Assembly (NCBI GenBank): GCA_900404475.1
Contig: OUQQ01000278.1
Coordinates: forward strand, 1 to 24,515
Direction of reading: 5' to 3'
DNA: 24,515 nt
Source: Spongospora subterranea
Lineage: Eukaryota > Endomyxa > Phytomyxea > Plasmodiophorida > Plasmodiophoridae
The notes below the pieces were generated by a model that was given only the letters and a program-made list of their open reading frames with translations, was not told where the DNA came from and did no database searches. The position numbers were made by a program, and so were the translations under genes. Shown piece by piece: positions 11,753-20,513 of the stretch (positions within the stretch are counted from its first letter, which is position 1; each line of letters starts with the position of its first letter).

Positions 11753-12628
11753 AAAACATATGCGGAACCAGTTTATTCTAGAGGAGAAGATTTAACAAAT
11801 CCTTAAACTAGGGATGAATCTCAGCGAATCGCAGTGCAAGACTACTACTCACGCGTAAAATACCTCGTTCAAATCGAGTCGTCTACAATGAGTTTCCGTC
11901 CACCGTACCAATTATTGTCATTCATTCGCTACCAGCTCGATCCTCTTAAACAAGAACCAGCCACACAAACAAGATAATAATAGTAACAGCGTTTGTTGGA
12001 TTCGAGACAGTTCATTAATGAGAATATAAACAAGCAGCATAACACTGTCACCATAGGAAGGTAGCGTCGTATAAGAAGGTATAGGCAAATCAAGTCTTCA
12101 GCTATGATATTGGATTATCAAGATGTGATAGGGGTGCTATCTGCTGCACTGAAATGATCAATGGACTGTGCGACCTGATCATCGTGATGAACCGAACTGA
12201 TCGGTGAAGCGAAGACGTGTCGAACTGATCAATGTAAAAGAAGTGAATGTATTGATTACAAACAAGTTGCGTTATGAAATAATCAGAGGCACGAGCCCGT
12301 TATTAAGGCACGGGAACACGCGCGTCAACAGAAGGGGTCAAGGAGAAGGAGTGAGACTTTCACACCTGAACAGCGTTAGTCGTTACGTATCGAGGCCGCG
12401 CTTGTGTCCCCATCTAAGGAGTGCAGTGGTGAGCTGTGGGACGAATAGTGCGCGCCAAATTTGAACTAATGTTGAGAGTTTAAGCATAAGAAGGCTCAGA
12501 CGCAAAGAGGAACGTCGCCATTGCCAAACCATTCATCTCTGGCGTAATAGATATCCTATTTCTTCTTTCAGTTTGACGTCTTCTTCAGCTGCCCTATTCT
12601 GCCCTTCGGGTGAGTAGGGACCCGTTGA
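11753..12628. other. Gene-poor stretch upstream of the cyclin
   Basis: About 870 bp. A 30-codon plus-strand ORF (11888-11977, beginning MSFRPPYQLL) is the only small frame with protein-like character and is unsupported otherwise. A larger plus-strand frame (12204-12464) looks random. The right part should contain the cyclin promoter and 5' UTR; I could not define elements. Confidence 0.35.
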
Positions 12629-13562
12629 ATGACGGAATTATCTACCAGATCGCGAACCCGCTCACGTCAGGCATTGTCCAACATTTCTAACAATGAACTT
12701 GTTTCAACAGTTACAAAAACAAAAACACAAACCATTCTAAAGAGAAGCAGTTTTCGAAAAGGGAAACCTAATCAGGAACTTGAGCAATATGACGTCTATA
12801 AAAATATGAGGTAGAATAAAGGACAACATAGAGCCTTTCAGTTCTGAACATTGCCAAATCAGGTTCAATGAGCTACGATATTATCGCTGTGAAGATTATA
12901 TGACTTCGACATTGCAAGCGCATTTATGCCATTCTATGAGAACTATGCTAGTTGCTTGGCTAGTTGAGGTTATGGAGGAATTCAAACTGTCTTCGCAGAC
13001 CCTTCATATCGCTGTATATATTTTGGATGGATTCCTAGCCCGGCATTTCAATGTCAAGCCTTGCATTCTGCAGTTGATCGGGATAACGTGCATGTTTATT
13101 GCTGCCAAGTACGAGGAGATACATCCCCTTGATCCCAAAGACTGTTCATACATCACCGATTACACGTACACAGCACAACAAGTTCTGAGCATGGAACAGC
13201 GAATTCTGGTCACCATGCAGTTTCGCATCAGCGTCGTAACCAGCATTGAATTCCGACATCGATTTCAATGCGAGCACCCTCTGGTCGAATACCTACTGGA
13301 ATTAACGCTTCGTGAACCAATGTGTCTGGTCCACAAACCTTCTGAACTTGCTGCGGCTGCCTGCGCTTACGTTCGTGCTGCAATCGGACAGTCAATCTGG
13401 CCAAGCTCCATGCAGTCCAGGACGGGGTATACATTTGGAGCACTTCGTGGATTACTCGAGGAAATCAGGAATTTGCACTGGAGAAATTTCAAGGTTCCCG
13501 CTGCCCGATATTCTCAATTAGCAGAAATATTGCCGTTAGCCTCTATTCCATCATCAATATAA
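12629..13562 (+). CDS. Mitotic (A/B-type) cyclin, two exons
   Basis: Model: join(12629..12810, 12863..13562), 293 residues, one 52-nt intron (GTAGAA...TCAG). Residues 13-21 (RQALSNISN) form a canonical APC/C destruction box RxxLxxIxN. The cyclin N box runs from about residue 55 to 185 and includes YDVYKNMR, MRTMLVAWLVEV (86-97) and AAKYEEIHP (141-149). The conserved Lys143 and Glu172 that bind the Cdk PSTAIRE helix are present. A C-terminal cyclin fold follows (about 190-285). Partner should be Cdk1; role entry into mitosis (family knowledge). The N-terminus is short for a B cyclin. The usual Asp in the LVDWL motif is Ala92 here. An additional upstream exon cannot be excluded. Confidence 0.92.
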
Positions 13563-13697
13563 ATCTGTAAAAAGGGTATAACTCATTTTTGGGTATCACC
13601 GTGTGAAAGTACAATTCTCTCAGAATTACTCGAAAGATTTCACGGTTGGTTGATTGCAATTGTTACAAACCCTGGGCAAAGCTTAATTAAATTCGAC

Positions 13698-13703
13698 AAT
13701 AAA
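13698..13703 (+). promoter_or_regulatory. AATAAA poly(A) signal of the cyclin gene
   Basis: AATAAA 136 nt after the cyclin stop and 27 nt before the tRNA, the only such hexamer in this interval. Confidence 0.45.
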
Positions 13704-13729
13704 TCTCTAGAATTCCGAACAGCGTTACT

Positions 13730-13810
13730 GTCATCGTGTCCGAGTGGTTAAGGAGATCGATTAGAAATCGATTGGGCTTGCCCGCGCGAGTTCGAGTCTC
13801 GTCGATGACT
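13730..13810 (+). tRNA. tRNA-Ser (anticodon AGA), no intron
   Basis: Full cloverleaf. The acceptor stem GTCATCG/CGATGAC (13730-13736 with 13803-13809) is perfect. The D arm matches the eukaryotic A box (TGTCCGAGTGGTTAAGG). The anticodon loop TTAGAAA carries AGA at 13763-13765, decoding UCU and, with inosine, UCC/UCA. The long variable arm GGGC-TT-GCCC is typical of class II tRNA-Ser. The T arm GCGAG/CTCGT has loop TTCGAGT (B box). No CCA is encoded, as expected in eukaryotes. The base after the acceptor stem (discriminator, 13810) is T rather than the usual G of eukaryotic tRNA-Ser. Confidence 0.95.
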
Positions 13811-13814
13811 TTTT
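13810..13814 (+). terminator. RNA polymerase III T-run terminator
   Basis: Five T residues directly follow the tRNA acceptor stem, sufficient for Pol III termination. Confidence 0.8.
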
Positions 13815-14643
13815 CATTTCGTTTTACGCGGGGTGTTTTTTGGTCAGCTGGACACCACAGGGTGGATCGTTGTCGTGATTGATCCAAGGAGTTCTTGAAT
13901 TGCATTAGATGTCCCGCGGAGGCCAACTTGCAGTTTCCCCTCCACAGTTTTGGACGTTGATGAATATTGGACACGCCCCAAAATTGATTGGTTTCCCTGT
14001 GAGATCAATTCAACGGTTTCAATGCTTTAAATATAAATATGTGTTGTTAGTTGACCGGTCATCAGGCATCGATGACTCGCCCATTCGTTCATAATCAATC
14101 TCATCCTGCCCCACAAGACGCGATTCTCCCGCATTGATTATATGGGCAATGATATCTGTTGATCTGTGATATGATTCATTAGACGGTTTGCTAATTCAAC
14201 TAGATTATAGCAGAATACAGTTGATGCATTACTGCCAGGTGCAGTGCTGTATTTCCAAATTTATCCTGTAGCTGCCACGTGATTTCAAATAACCCAGCAC
14301 CGTTTGCGTGATCTACAATGCTGGTGAACCTTTTTAGCCTTATCCACTACGTTTACATAGATTCCAGTTGAGTTGCAATAGACCGTCAAAGTGATGATTT
14401 TCAACTATGTTCAGATAAGTTTGGCGTTGTCTGGCGCGAAACGTATCGAATGGCTTCTGCAGGACTGCGTACACAAGTGGCAACGACAAGGTCACAGGTG
14501 TAGGTGTAGCGTTAGAATCGTAATCACGTGAGTTACATCAACAGAGGTTGACCGTCCCCCTGTCAGTCACTGCACCCAACTTCAATGGTCGTGAGGAGCT
14601 TTACCTTGTACTGTTTCTTCCCAGATATGTACGGCATAGACTG

Positions 14644-14803
14644 AACTGTTGAACTGGGGTTTTATGGTGCAGGAATTGGTCATCAGTTCTGACCGACTAA
14701 AGCGTGGCAACTAACTGTTGAACTGGGGTTTTATGGTCAAAATTGGATTCCAATTTTGTGCAGGAATTGGTCATCAGTTCCGACCGATTAAAGAGTGGCA
14801 ACT
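14644..14803. repeat. Tandem duplication, 69 bp and 91 bp units
   Basis: Unit 1 (14644-14712) and unit 2 (14713-14803) are directly adjacent. Outside one insertion they differ at only three of 69 positions. Unit 2 carries an extra 22 bp (14738-14759) that is a near-perfect palindrome. The low divergence suggests recent duplication. Confidence 0.9.
14738..14758. repeat. 21-bp palindrome inserted in repeat unit 2
   Basis: Arms CAAAATTGGA and TCCAATTTTG are exact reverse complements around a single T. The segment is absent from the neighbouring copy of the repeat, so it arose by insertion in unit 2 or deletion from unit 1. Confidence 0.9.
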
Positions 14804-14941
14804 GCTACACGCAGACCTGGCGTTCAGCATTGTTGAAACAGGTGCAAGGCTGTGTTGGAACATCGACACATTATAGGGTATCCTGGCGTTGGTAAGAGCA
14901 GACCGATCAGCGACGTCTACCATCATGTAGATAGCGTGCTG

Positions 14942-15364
14942 TTATTTTTGAGGTGAGTCAACAAGTATTTGTCGCTGCAGTCGCCTCTGTATAATCTGCA
15001 AAAATTCCTGGCACATCGTCGTTTCGACTTGATGAATAATGCCATGTGTCAAGATACAAAAACAGAACCGTTGCCCAAGGCTTAGGATCGGTTTACAACT
15101 TAGAATGGAATTCATATGTCCTAAACTATCCACTAACGAGGAGTCGCAAACCGAAAGTGTTTCGGTTTTATGTTTGTAAAATTCAAAAATAGCTTTGGTT
15201 TTAAGTAAATGATTCTGTACGCCTTGAATTGTCTATCTTTCACTGTGTCGTCATTAAACAAACACGATCATCGGCGTTAATATTGTCTAATACGGTTATC
15301 GGTCTGAATACCAACAAGTTCACGATCATTAGGAGAGTAGTTATCTTCACTATCATTCTTTGAA
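14942..15364. other. Region without a supported gene; possible 3' end of the minus-strand gene
   Basis: A 63-codon minus-strand frame (14942-15133), without clear family character, could be a terminal exon of the gene to the right. The interval includes a perfect hairpin at 15148-15168. Otherwise AT-rich with nothing recognised. Confidence 0.35.
15148..15168. repeat. Perfect 9-bp-arm hairpin
   Basis: AAACCGAAA and TTTCGGTTT flank the loop GTG. It lies about 400 bp from another 21-bp palindrome of different sequence. It might be an RNA hairpin in a 3' UTR or a palindromic binding site. Confidence 0.85.
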
Positions 15365-16031
15365 TCAGTACATTCTTGGTAAGCCCAACAAGTCTGTCTC
15401 AATATATTGGGTTTCCTTTGATCGACATCATCGACATTACAATCCAAGCATGACCTTGATTATTGTTTCGGTTATTTGGAAATCATCCCCGACAAGGGAC
15501 ACCTTGCAATCGTATCCTCTTCGGAACAGTGGCGACATTATCTGCACGGCGATAAGTCAAACTCGCTGAGATCAAGCATCTTGTCCAGGTCATGAATCAA
15601 ACCGTAACAGCCGTATAATGTTGGTCAATGTTTTTAGTTCGACTTCAGACATGGTGCACAGTTCTTCGGAAAAAACTTCATCAGGAAGGTATCCAATTGC
15701 TGCTTGCGATAAGTGGATTGTTGCCAGACACGCATCATGCTGGGGTTCATCGCAATCAGAATGAGCGTCACTGTGCGCCATGTCCGAAGTCCATCAAAAT
15801 ATCGATCAAGACGTTCGGGCAGTTACGGTTCATTCCAAGGACCTGGATAAGATTTGATTTTTCATCCTTTGGATCGTGCGGCTCACTGAAATCCTTGATA
15901 GGAGTCGACGAAGAATATGATAAAAAATGGGGAAGAAGATATATGGTGGAGCCGTTTCTCGACGTATCGGGGAAGGCGGTCGCAAATAATGCATTCGCAT
16001 CGAGGGTGAATACCGACAGATAGAAACAGTC
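15365..16031 (-). CDS. Unidentified spliced gene; core exon 15843-16031
   Basis: The best-supported exon is 15843-16031 (63 codons, after a TTAG acceptor). It reads DCFYLSVFTLDANALFATAF, then a Ser-rich stretch, then an acidic/basic stretch ending KDEKSNLIQ. It is followed by a donor-like GTCCTT, or by read-through into LGMNRNCPNVLIDILMDFG up to a stop. A second exon, about 15603-15739, reads ATIHLSQAAIGYLPDEVFSE and then EVELKTLTNIIRLL. A third, about 15455-15541, reads FRRGYDCKVSLVGDDFQITE. A possible final exon ends at 15365. Junctions after the first exon are uncertain. I do not recognise the family. The frame just right of it (16254-16550) may be the same gene. Confidence 0.55.
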
Positions 16032-16253
16032 CTAATTCAAACAAAACACCATCGTGTTTCTGGAATTCGGCAATTTGTTAGAAGGTGGCCTTGCACAGAT
16101 TCGGCAGGACTAGAGTCCTGCAGCACTGCTGGAAAGCGTTTCAATCAGATGGCTTTTGCACCCGAAATTAGAAGGGCAAGGCTTTCCTAGAGCCAATTAT
16201 TAACTCCAACTATCAAGACATATCTGTAAACTTTCATTTTTGTAAAACCGTCC

Positions 16254-16550
16254 TTAATCGTCCAAATAGGTACTTGGAACAAATGAAGTCTCACTTCGAA
16301 CCGTATTTAGGGCAAGGACGATCTCCAAGTCAAAAAGTGATGCAACGAGCGTCTTCAACGACTCCTGCTGATCTGCTAACATAATCATGACCTCGTCGAC
16401 TACATCATATCCAACGACCCAATTGTCTGGAAAATCGGTAGATGACGCCAGATTATAGTGCAACAGATGTGCAAAGAATGAATCAGCGACAAACAGTAAC
16501 GTTTCGACGTATTTTCCGAGACAAACAGGTGGACGTCGTGATTGACACAA
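16254..16550 (-). CDS. Unidentified open frame, probably an exon
   Basis: A 98-codon minus-strand frame, without a good ATG, reads KYVETLLFVADSFFAHLLHY near its start. It continues with PDNWVVGYDVVDEVMIMLAD, then LKTLVASLFDLEIVLALNTV, and stops at 16254. A GTGAGA donor lies about 40 nt before that stop, so the end may be spliced. Composition is strongly protein-like, but no family is recognised. Upstream exons would lie in 16551-16990, where several frames overlap on both strands. It may be the 5' part of the 15365-16031 gene or a separate gene. Confidence 0.5.
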   Translation of the reverse strand: MCQSRRPPVCLGKYVETLLFVADSFFAHLLHYNLASSTDFPDNWVVGYDVVDEVMIMLADQQESLKTLVASLFDLEIVLALNTVRSETSFVPSTYLDD

Positions 16551-17035
16551 ACGGAAAGGTCCAAGCCAACTTTCGAAGCTGGTCGAATACGCATTCCGCG
16601 TTTGTCAAGTTCAACGGAAACTGAAACCATTCCCCACGACGCCGAGAATCAATCGCGCGTCTGGGCTGGGCGTCCCCGTTCGGCAGTGACAAGTAGTTGT
16701 TCGTACAATTGGCGACAGGTGACAGTGGAGCCACAAGTACAGTGGCTGAGTGGATCTGACACGTTCGAATATGCCGAGGGTGTGACTGGTCTGCCGCCTG
16801 AGCAGGGGCACCACTCGACCGCGCTGGTCGCCCGCCGGTCCACGCTTGGCCAGCACCGTAAAACAGCCCCCGTTCCTGGCAGTGGACCGATATCAGTTTA
16901 CAAGCCCACTTTACCAGGTCGAGAAGGCACCGGTATTGTTGAACTAGCGTTTTGTTGCCAATCTGCGTTTTGATCGGTCGCTGCGTCATTAATCAATATA
17001 TCCGCTCCGTTTTATATTAACTAGGTAGCATCAAA
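16551..17035. other. Unresolved interval between unidentified gene and acidic-protein gene
   Basis: Open frames overlap on both strands here (for example a 143-codon plus-strand frame ending at 16973), none with recognisable domains. It probably contains 5' exons of the minus-strand gene and the promoter of the gene starting at 17036. A TTTATATTA stretch lies about 20 bp before that start. Confidence 0.35.
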
Positions 17036-17863
17036 ATGTCAGATCGTACTGAAGAGGAAGGTGATACGGAGTACAACCAGGTCCAGTATGGCGACGAAGA
17101 CGATGACGACCCCGAAGACGATGAGGAAGACGAAGAGCAGGTAGATGTCGTTCAGCAAGATGACGATGAGGATGACGAAGAGGAGGACGAGGATGAAGAG
17201 TATGAAGAAGAATACGAAGAAGAAGAAGATGATGAAGATGTTCAAGGTGTTGTTCAGATCGCTCGTGGCAGAAGAGAAGAAGAATACGACGAAGATGATG
17301 AAGACGAGGATGCCGACGACGAAGAAGTTGATGATGAATATAACGCGGACGAGGATTTCGCATCTCTTGAAGCCAGAGCAAGCGATTTGGCGGCCGAGGG
17401 TTTATCAAATGAGGCGATTCAGGTAAATATTAACTTTTTTTTTTCAAAACATTTTACATCATAACAAGTCAATTTTTTTCAGGTTCTCAAAGTGCTAACA
17501 CCAGGATTAGTATCAAAATTACCAGAACTTGATTCATTAGATGATCGGGACGCAAATCAGTTCCGCACTCAAGTGTTGGGCACGTTGGCGTTGTGGATCG
17601 AGGTTTTACGCGATGGTAAAGGTATAGAACGTTATAGGCGAGCAGGAGGCGTTGGCGATGCAGGAGCCGCTTCTTTAATAGAATCGCTAAACACGTGGCG
17701 CGACGCTTTTTTACAAGACGAAAATCTCGATTTGACAACCGATAATGTTGATGAGGACGATGAGGACGAAGATGACGTCGCTATTGTGAAAGAGTTTATA
17801 GATCTGCTGGATGATCTAAAACAACCTGTTAAAAAGAAACACAAAGGCGCAAATCCTGAATAG
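17036..17863 (+). CDS. Highly acidic protein of unknown function, two exons
   Basis: Model: join(17036..17422, 17483..17863), 255 residues. The 60-nt intron (GTAAATATT...TTTTTTTCAG) has a long polypyrimidine tract and contains a stop. Residues 1 to about 105 are almost entirely Asp, Glu and Tyr with a few Val/Gln, including runs of 8 or more acidic residues. The second half is a normal globular-looking alpha-helical region (LTPGLVSKLPELDSLDDRD, then TLALWIEVLRDGKG). A second acidic cluster (VDEDDEDEDDV) follows, then a basic C-terminal KKKHKG. Such acidic N-termini occur in histone- or ribosome-binding and nucleolar proteins, but nothing here fixes a function. The intron and unbroken frame argue it is a real gene despite low complexity. 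Confidence 0.8.
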
Positions 17864-18023
17864 AATGATGTCATTATTAAGTAAACCATTATCAGTTTCA
17901 GTACAAGGTAATTATTCACTCAATGGCTATCGAAATGGATATTGTCTGAAAAAACACAAAGTACAAGAAAGCTACAGTGCTTTATTTAACTATTTATAAC
18001 TCGTCTGGAAACAGCACTCCTTC
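17864..18023. other. Convergent 3' intergenic gap
   Basis: 160 bp between the stops of the acidic-protein gene (+) and the citrate-synthase-family gene (-), with an AATAAA for the latter at 17981-17986. AT-rich, no gene. Confidence 0.6.
17981..17986 (-). promoter_or_regulatory. AATAAA poly(A) signal of the citrate-synthase-family gene
   Basis: AATAAA on the minus strand, 38 nt after the TGA stop at 18024. This places the end of transcription beyond the 26-nt last exon and supports that exon being part of the transcript. Confidence 0.6.
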
Positions 18024-19838
18024 TCAAAGTTTAGAAGGAAATTTTCGGGCTGATACACCTATTCACTAGTTGTGAGACTATACAGTTATCAATGGACAAA
18101 CTCGAACCCGTATAAGCGGCGTCTGGACGAATCAATTTCCCTGACACCCTTTCTTCATTGACATGAGCTACCCAACCAGCGGTTCGAGCTAGCACAAATA
18201 TTGGGGTGAACAGCGATGTGGGGATGCCGCCTAAATCCATCAAAAAGACCCATCAGAAACGAGGCAGCCAAAACAGGAGTTGTTGATGACCGACATTGGT
18301 TGTATGCAGAGGCAGAGAAAAAATCTGATTGGTAAAAGACAACAGACTTAGAAGACTGCAAAAAAAAGATTTGCTCCCATACCTAGATTACAAAAAAGTC
18401 GCTTCTCATCCCACATGAGCTGATTCAGAACTTCGTCAGGATCAGTTGACCATCGCTAAATAGTAATACAGTACCTTCTCAATCGCTTTCGATATCTCGA
18501 CAAGATTGGGGTTGCCTCCAGGCAAGCTAGCTAATTCTTCGGAACACGATTTGATAACATCCGATCGCGGATCGCCCTTTTTGTAGACTCGATGACCAAA
18601 TCCTATAAAAATGAAAACAACATAAATATGGTGGACAGATAGCAAAAGAATCAATTTGTAATTACCCATTATCAACTTTTTGGTCCTCAACATTTCTTTT
18701 ACACCTTGAACCGCTTGATCAGGGGTGGCGAATTGCTCGATAAGGTGCATGGCTGCCTCATTTGCACCACCTATCGAACTTGTACTGTCAGTGATTTTGG
18801 GACACGAAAAGCGTCATCACCGACCGTGCAAAGCGCCTCGCAGCGTCCCAATTCCGGTACATATGCACGAATATATGTCTGATTTAGTACTAGCAGTGAC
18901 TCGACAAGCGAATGTGCTGGCGGCGAATCCGTGCTCCTGAGATAGTTAGTCAGATTCCCGGTTACAAGCAAATGTGAATTGACCAAATCTGGAACAGTCA
19001 TGAGAGTTACTTTTACCGACAGCATAAAGGATGAGAGATACATTGACAGCTCGAACTGCCGCCTTCGTAGGATTAGACTGATGCAATAATCGAAGCAAAT
19101 AATGTGCTAACGACTCCTGTACATAAAGAAGAGTCAGAACAGAAGAGCAAATAATGATTTTCAAATTACTGTCTGGCTAAGTCCAGATGTATCAATTCTG
19201 ACACCGGATTGGTGAAAATGATGCCAATAGCATAACACAGCAGAAAATACGGAGATAAGAGTTGTAGCTATTTGAGTGGCATGATTACCAGACGATAACT
19301 GATAGAGCCCTGAATGCATAATGAGAACATGATAATTGGGGATGGCATTACAGTACCTGAGGAAGCATCCTGCTGTTCTGGAAATAGAGTTCCTAACATT
19401 GAACAGGCTGTACGTAACACATCCATAGGATGAGCTGATGAGGGAATCAATTCTACCATGTACAGAACGTCAGAAAAAAATACCACAAACAACAATATGA
19501 GCTGTGACCAATTATAGACTTGAGGGAGTCAGGAATTACTCGAGACTGGTTAACAACATTTTGGAATGAATTGAGTTGACTGTCGGTGGGAAGATCACCA
19601 AACATGAGCAAGTAAGCAACTTGTTCAAATATGCAATTATTTGCAAGATCAATGATAGAATATCCTGAATAAAGAGGACTCAGCGCGGTGAAATTTCCCG
19701 CAAGAACAATAGTTGGAGACCTCGATATTGAAGGCCATGGCCCTCTGTACCGACCGAAGATATGTTTGTGGTGCCTGCGATGACGCCAGCCATGCCGGAA
19801 GCAGGCTCGGGCTTTGGTAAGGTCGTGGAGGCGGCCAT
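18024..19838 (-). CDS. Citrate / 2-methylcitrate synthase (PrpC-like) with C-terminal SKL, twelve exons
   Basis: Model: complement join(18024..18049, 18102..18230, 18295..18324, 18383..18419, 18475..18602, 18666..18770, 18825..18936, 19021..19116, 19170..19309, 19357..19452, 19509..19664, 19721..19838), 390 residues; introns 47-84 nt, three exons under 40 nt. The catalytic triad is present: His239 ([10 protein letters not shown]), His278 ([13 protein letters not shown]) and Asp330 ([10 protein letters not shown]). Family hallmarks [27 protein letters not shown] and AHPMDVLRT place it with the short bacterial-type citrate/2-methylcitrate synthases, not the longer mitochondrial enzyme. It condenses acetyl- or propionyl-CoA with oxaloacetate; which substrate cannot be told. 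No mitochondrial presequence precedes the conserved start. Splicing out 18050-18101 gives a protein ending FPSKL, a canonical PTS1, so the enzyme is probably peroxisomal (glyoxylate or propionyl-CoA metabolism). The last junction is the least certain. Confidence 0.92.
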
Positions 19839-20513
19839 CTGGTGGTGGAGTTAGGACAAGATCAGCAATAACGGAGTGGGCGGATCGTTATACAGACCCT
19901 TTCTCTTTAATTCCTCACACTTTATATAACTATATCCGTCGTCAGATAATAAAAGTCCCACAGTTATAACACACTCCTATGTGTCCTTTAAACAGGATCA
20001 ACGGGTTCCGTTTATACATTCCGACCTGATCTCGCCAAATTGAATTATCGAAAGTACGTTCGTCAGTAAAATGTTGGAGATTCCGGTGTTAGGTGTCGGG
20101 ATCTTGTCAAGTTAGCAATTCTGGTTAGCGACAAGGCTGATCAGTGATCAGCGAATAAGGAAAATAACAGCATGTTCAATCCTTCACCTTTTCGGGTATT
20201 TTCGCCATGATATCATCATCATATCGGGGGATCGCGTTTTCGTTAATCCATCAAGTAAAGTCAGAATCGACACGAAATACCAGGTCAGACATCTCTGACG
20301 AAGTGTTTGTTTCGCCCGCCTCATGAAAAACCGACAGCGAAAGAAATTAAGCGCTCATGATAGCAACGTCGTCTTACATAACTTCGAAAACACCCGATAG
20401 CGCTTTCAAACCCGAATTTGGCCCCAGATACGAGGCCAATCCGCTTCCAAACCATTAAGTCAAACAACATCAGGAGTAGTGGTATTTCATCGGCACGGAA
20501 AGACATATAAAAA
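19839..20513. other. Intergenic, promoter side of citrate-synthase-family gene
   Basis: About 670 bp. No convincing gene, RNA or repeat. A stretch of alternating TATCATCATCATATC near 20210 is simple sequence. The citrate-synthase-family promoter should lie at its left end. Confidence 0.45.

Larger units (their letters stand above)
13815..14941. other. Gene-poor region with a tandem duplication
   Basis: No convincing protein gene on either strand; the frames seen are short and random in composition. Contains the 69/91-bp tandem repeat (14644-14803). A short element CCTGGCGTT occurs twice at about 14820 and 14883. A non-coding RNA is possible but I recognise no snRNA, RNase P or SRP motif. Confidence 0.45.

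Noticed and set aside
12204..12464. 86-codon plus-strand frame upstream of the cyclin
   Set aside because: Arg/Ser-rich random-looking composition, no homology recognised, no link to the cyclin frame.
16254..16550. Motifs resembling HPRT (PDNWVVGYDVVDEV) or ADAMTS (KYVETLL.VAD)
   Set aside because: Only short isolated matches. The PRPP-binding motif of HPRT and the zinc-binding HExxH of ADAMTS are absent nearby.
16442..16973. Two plus-strand frames (16442-16624 and 16542-16973)
   Set aside because: They overlap a more protein-like minus-strand frame, have no plausible splice partner or recognised domain, and are preceded by stops.
17039..17426. Long antisense and alternate-frame ORFs over the acidic gene
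   Set aside because: They are by-products of the repetitive GAx codons in the real reading frame.
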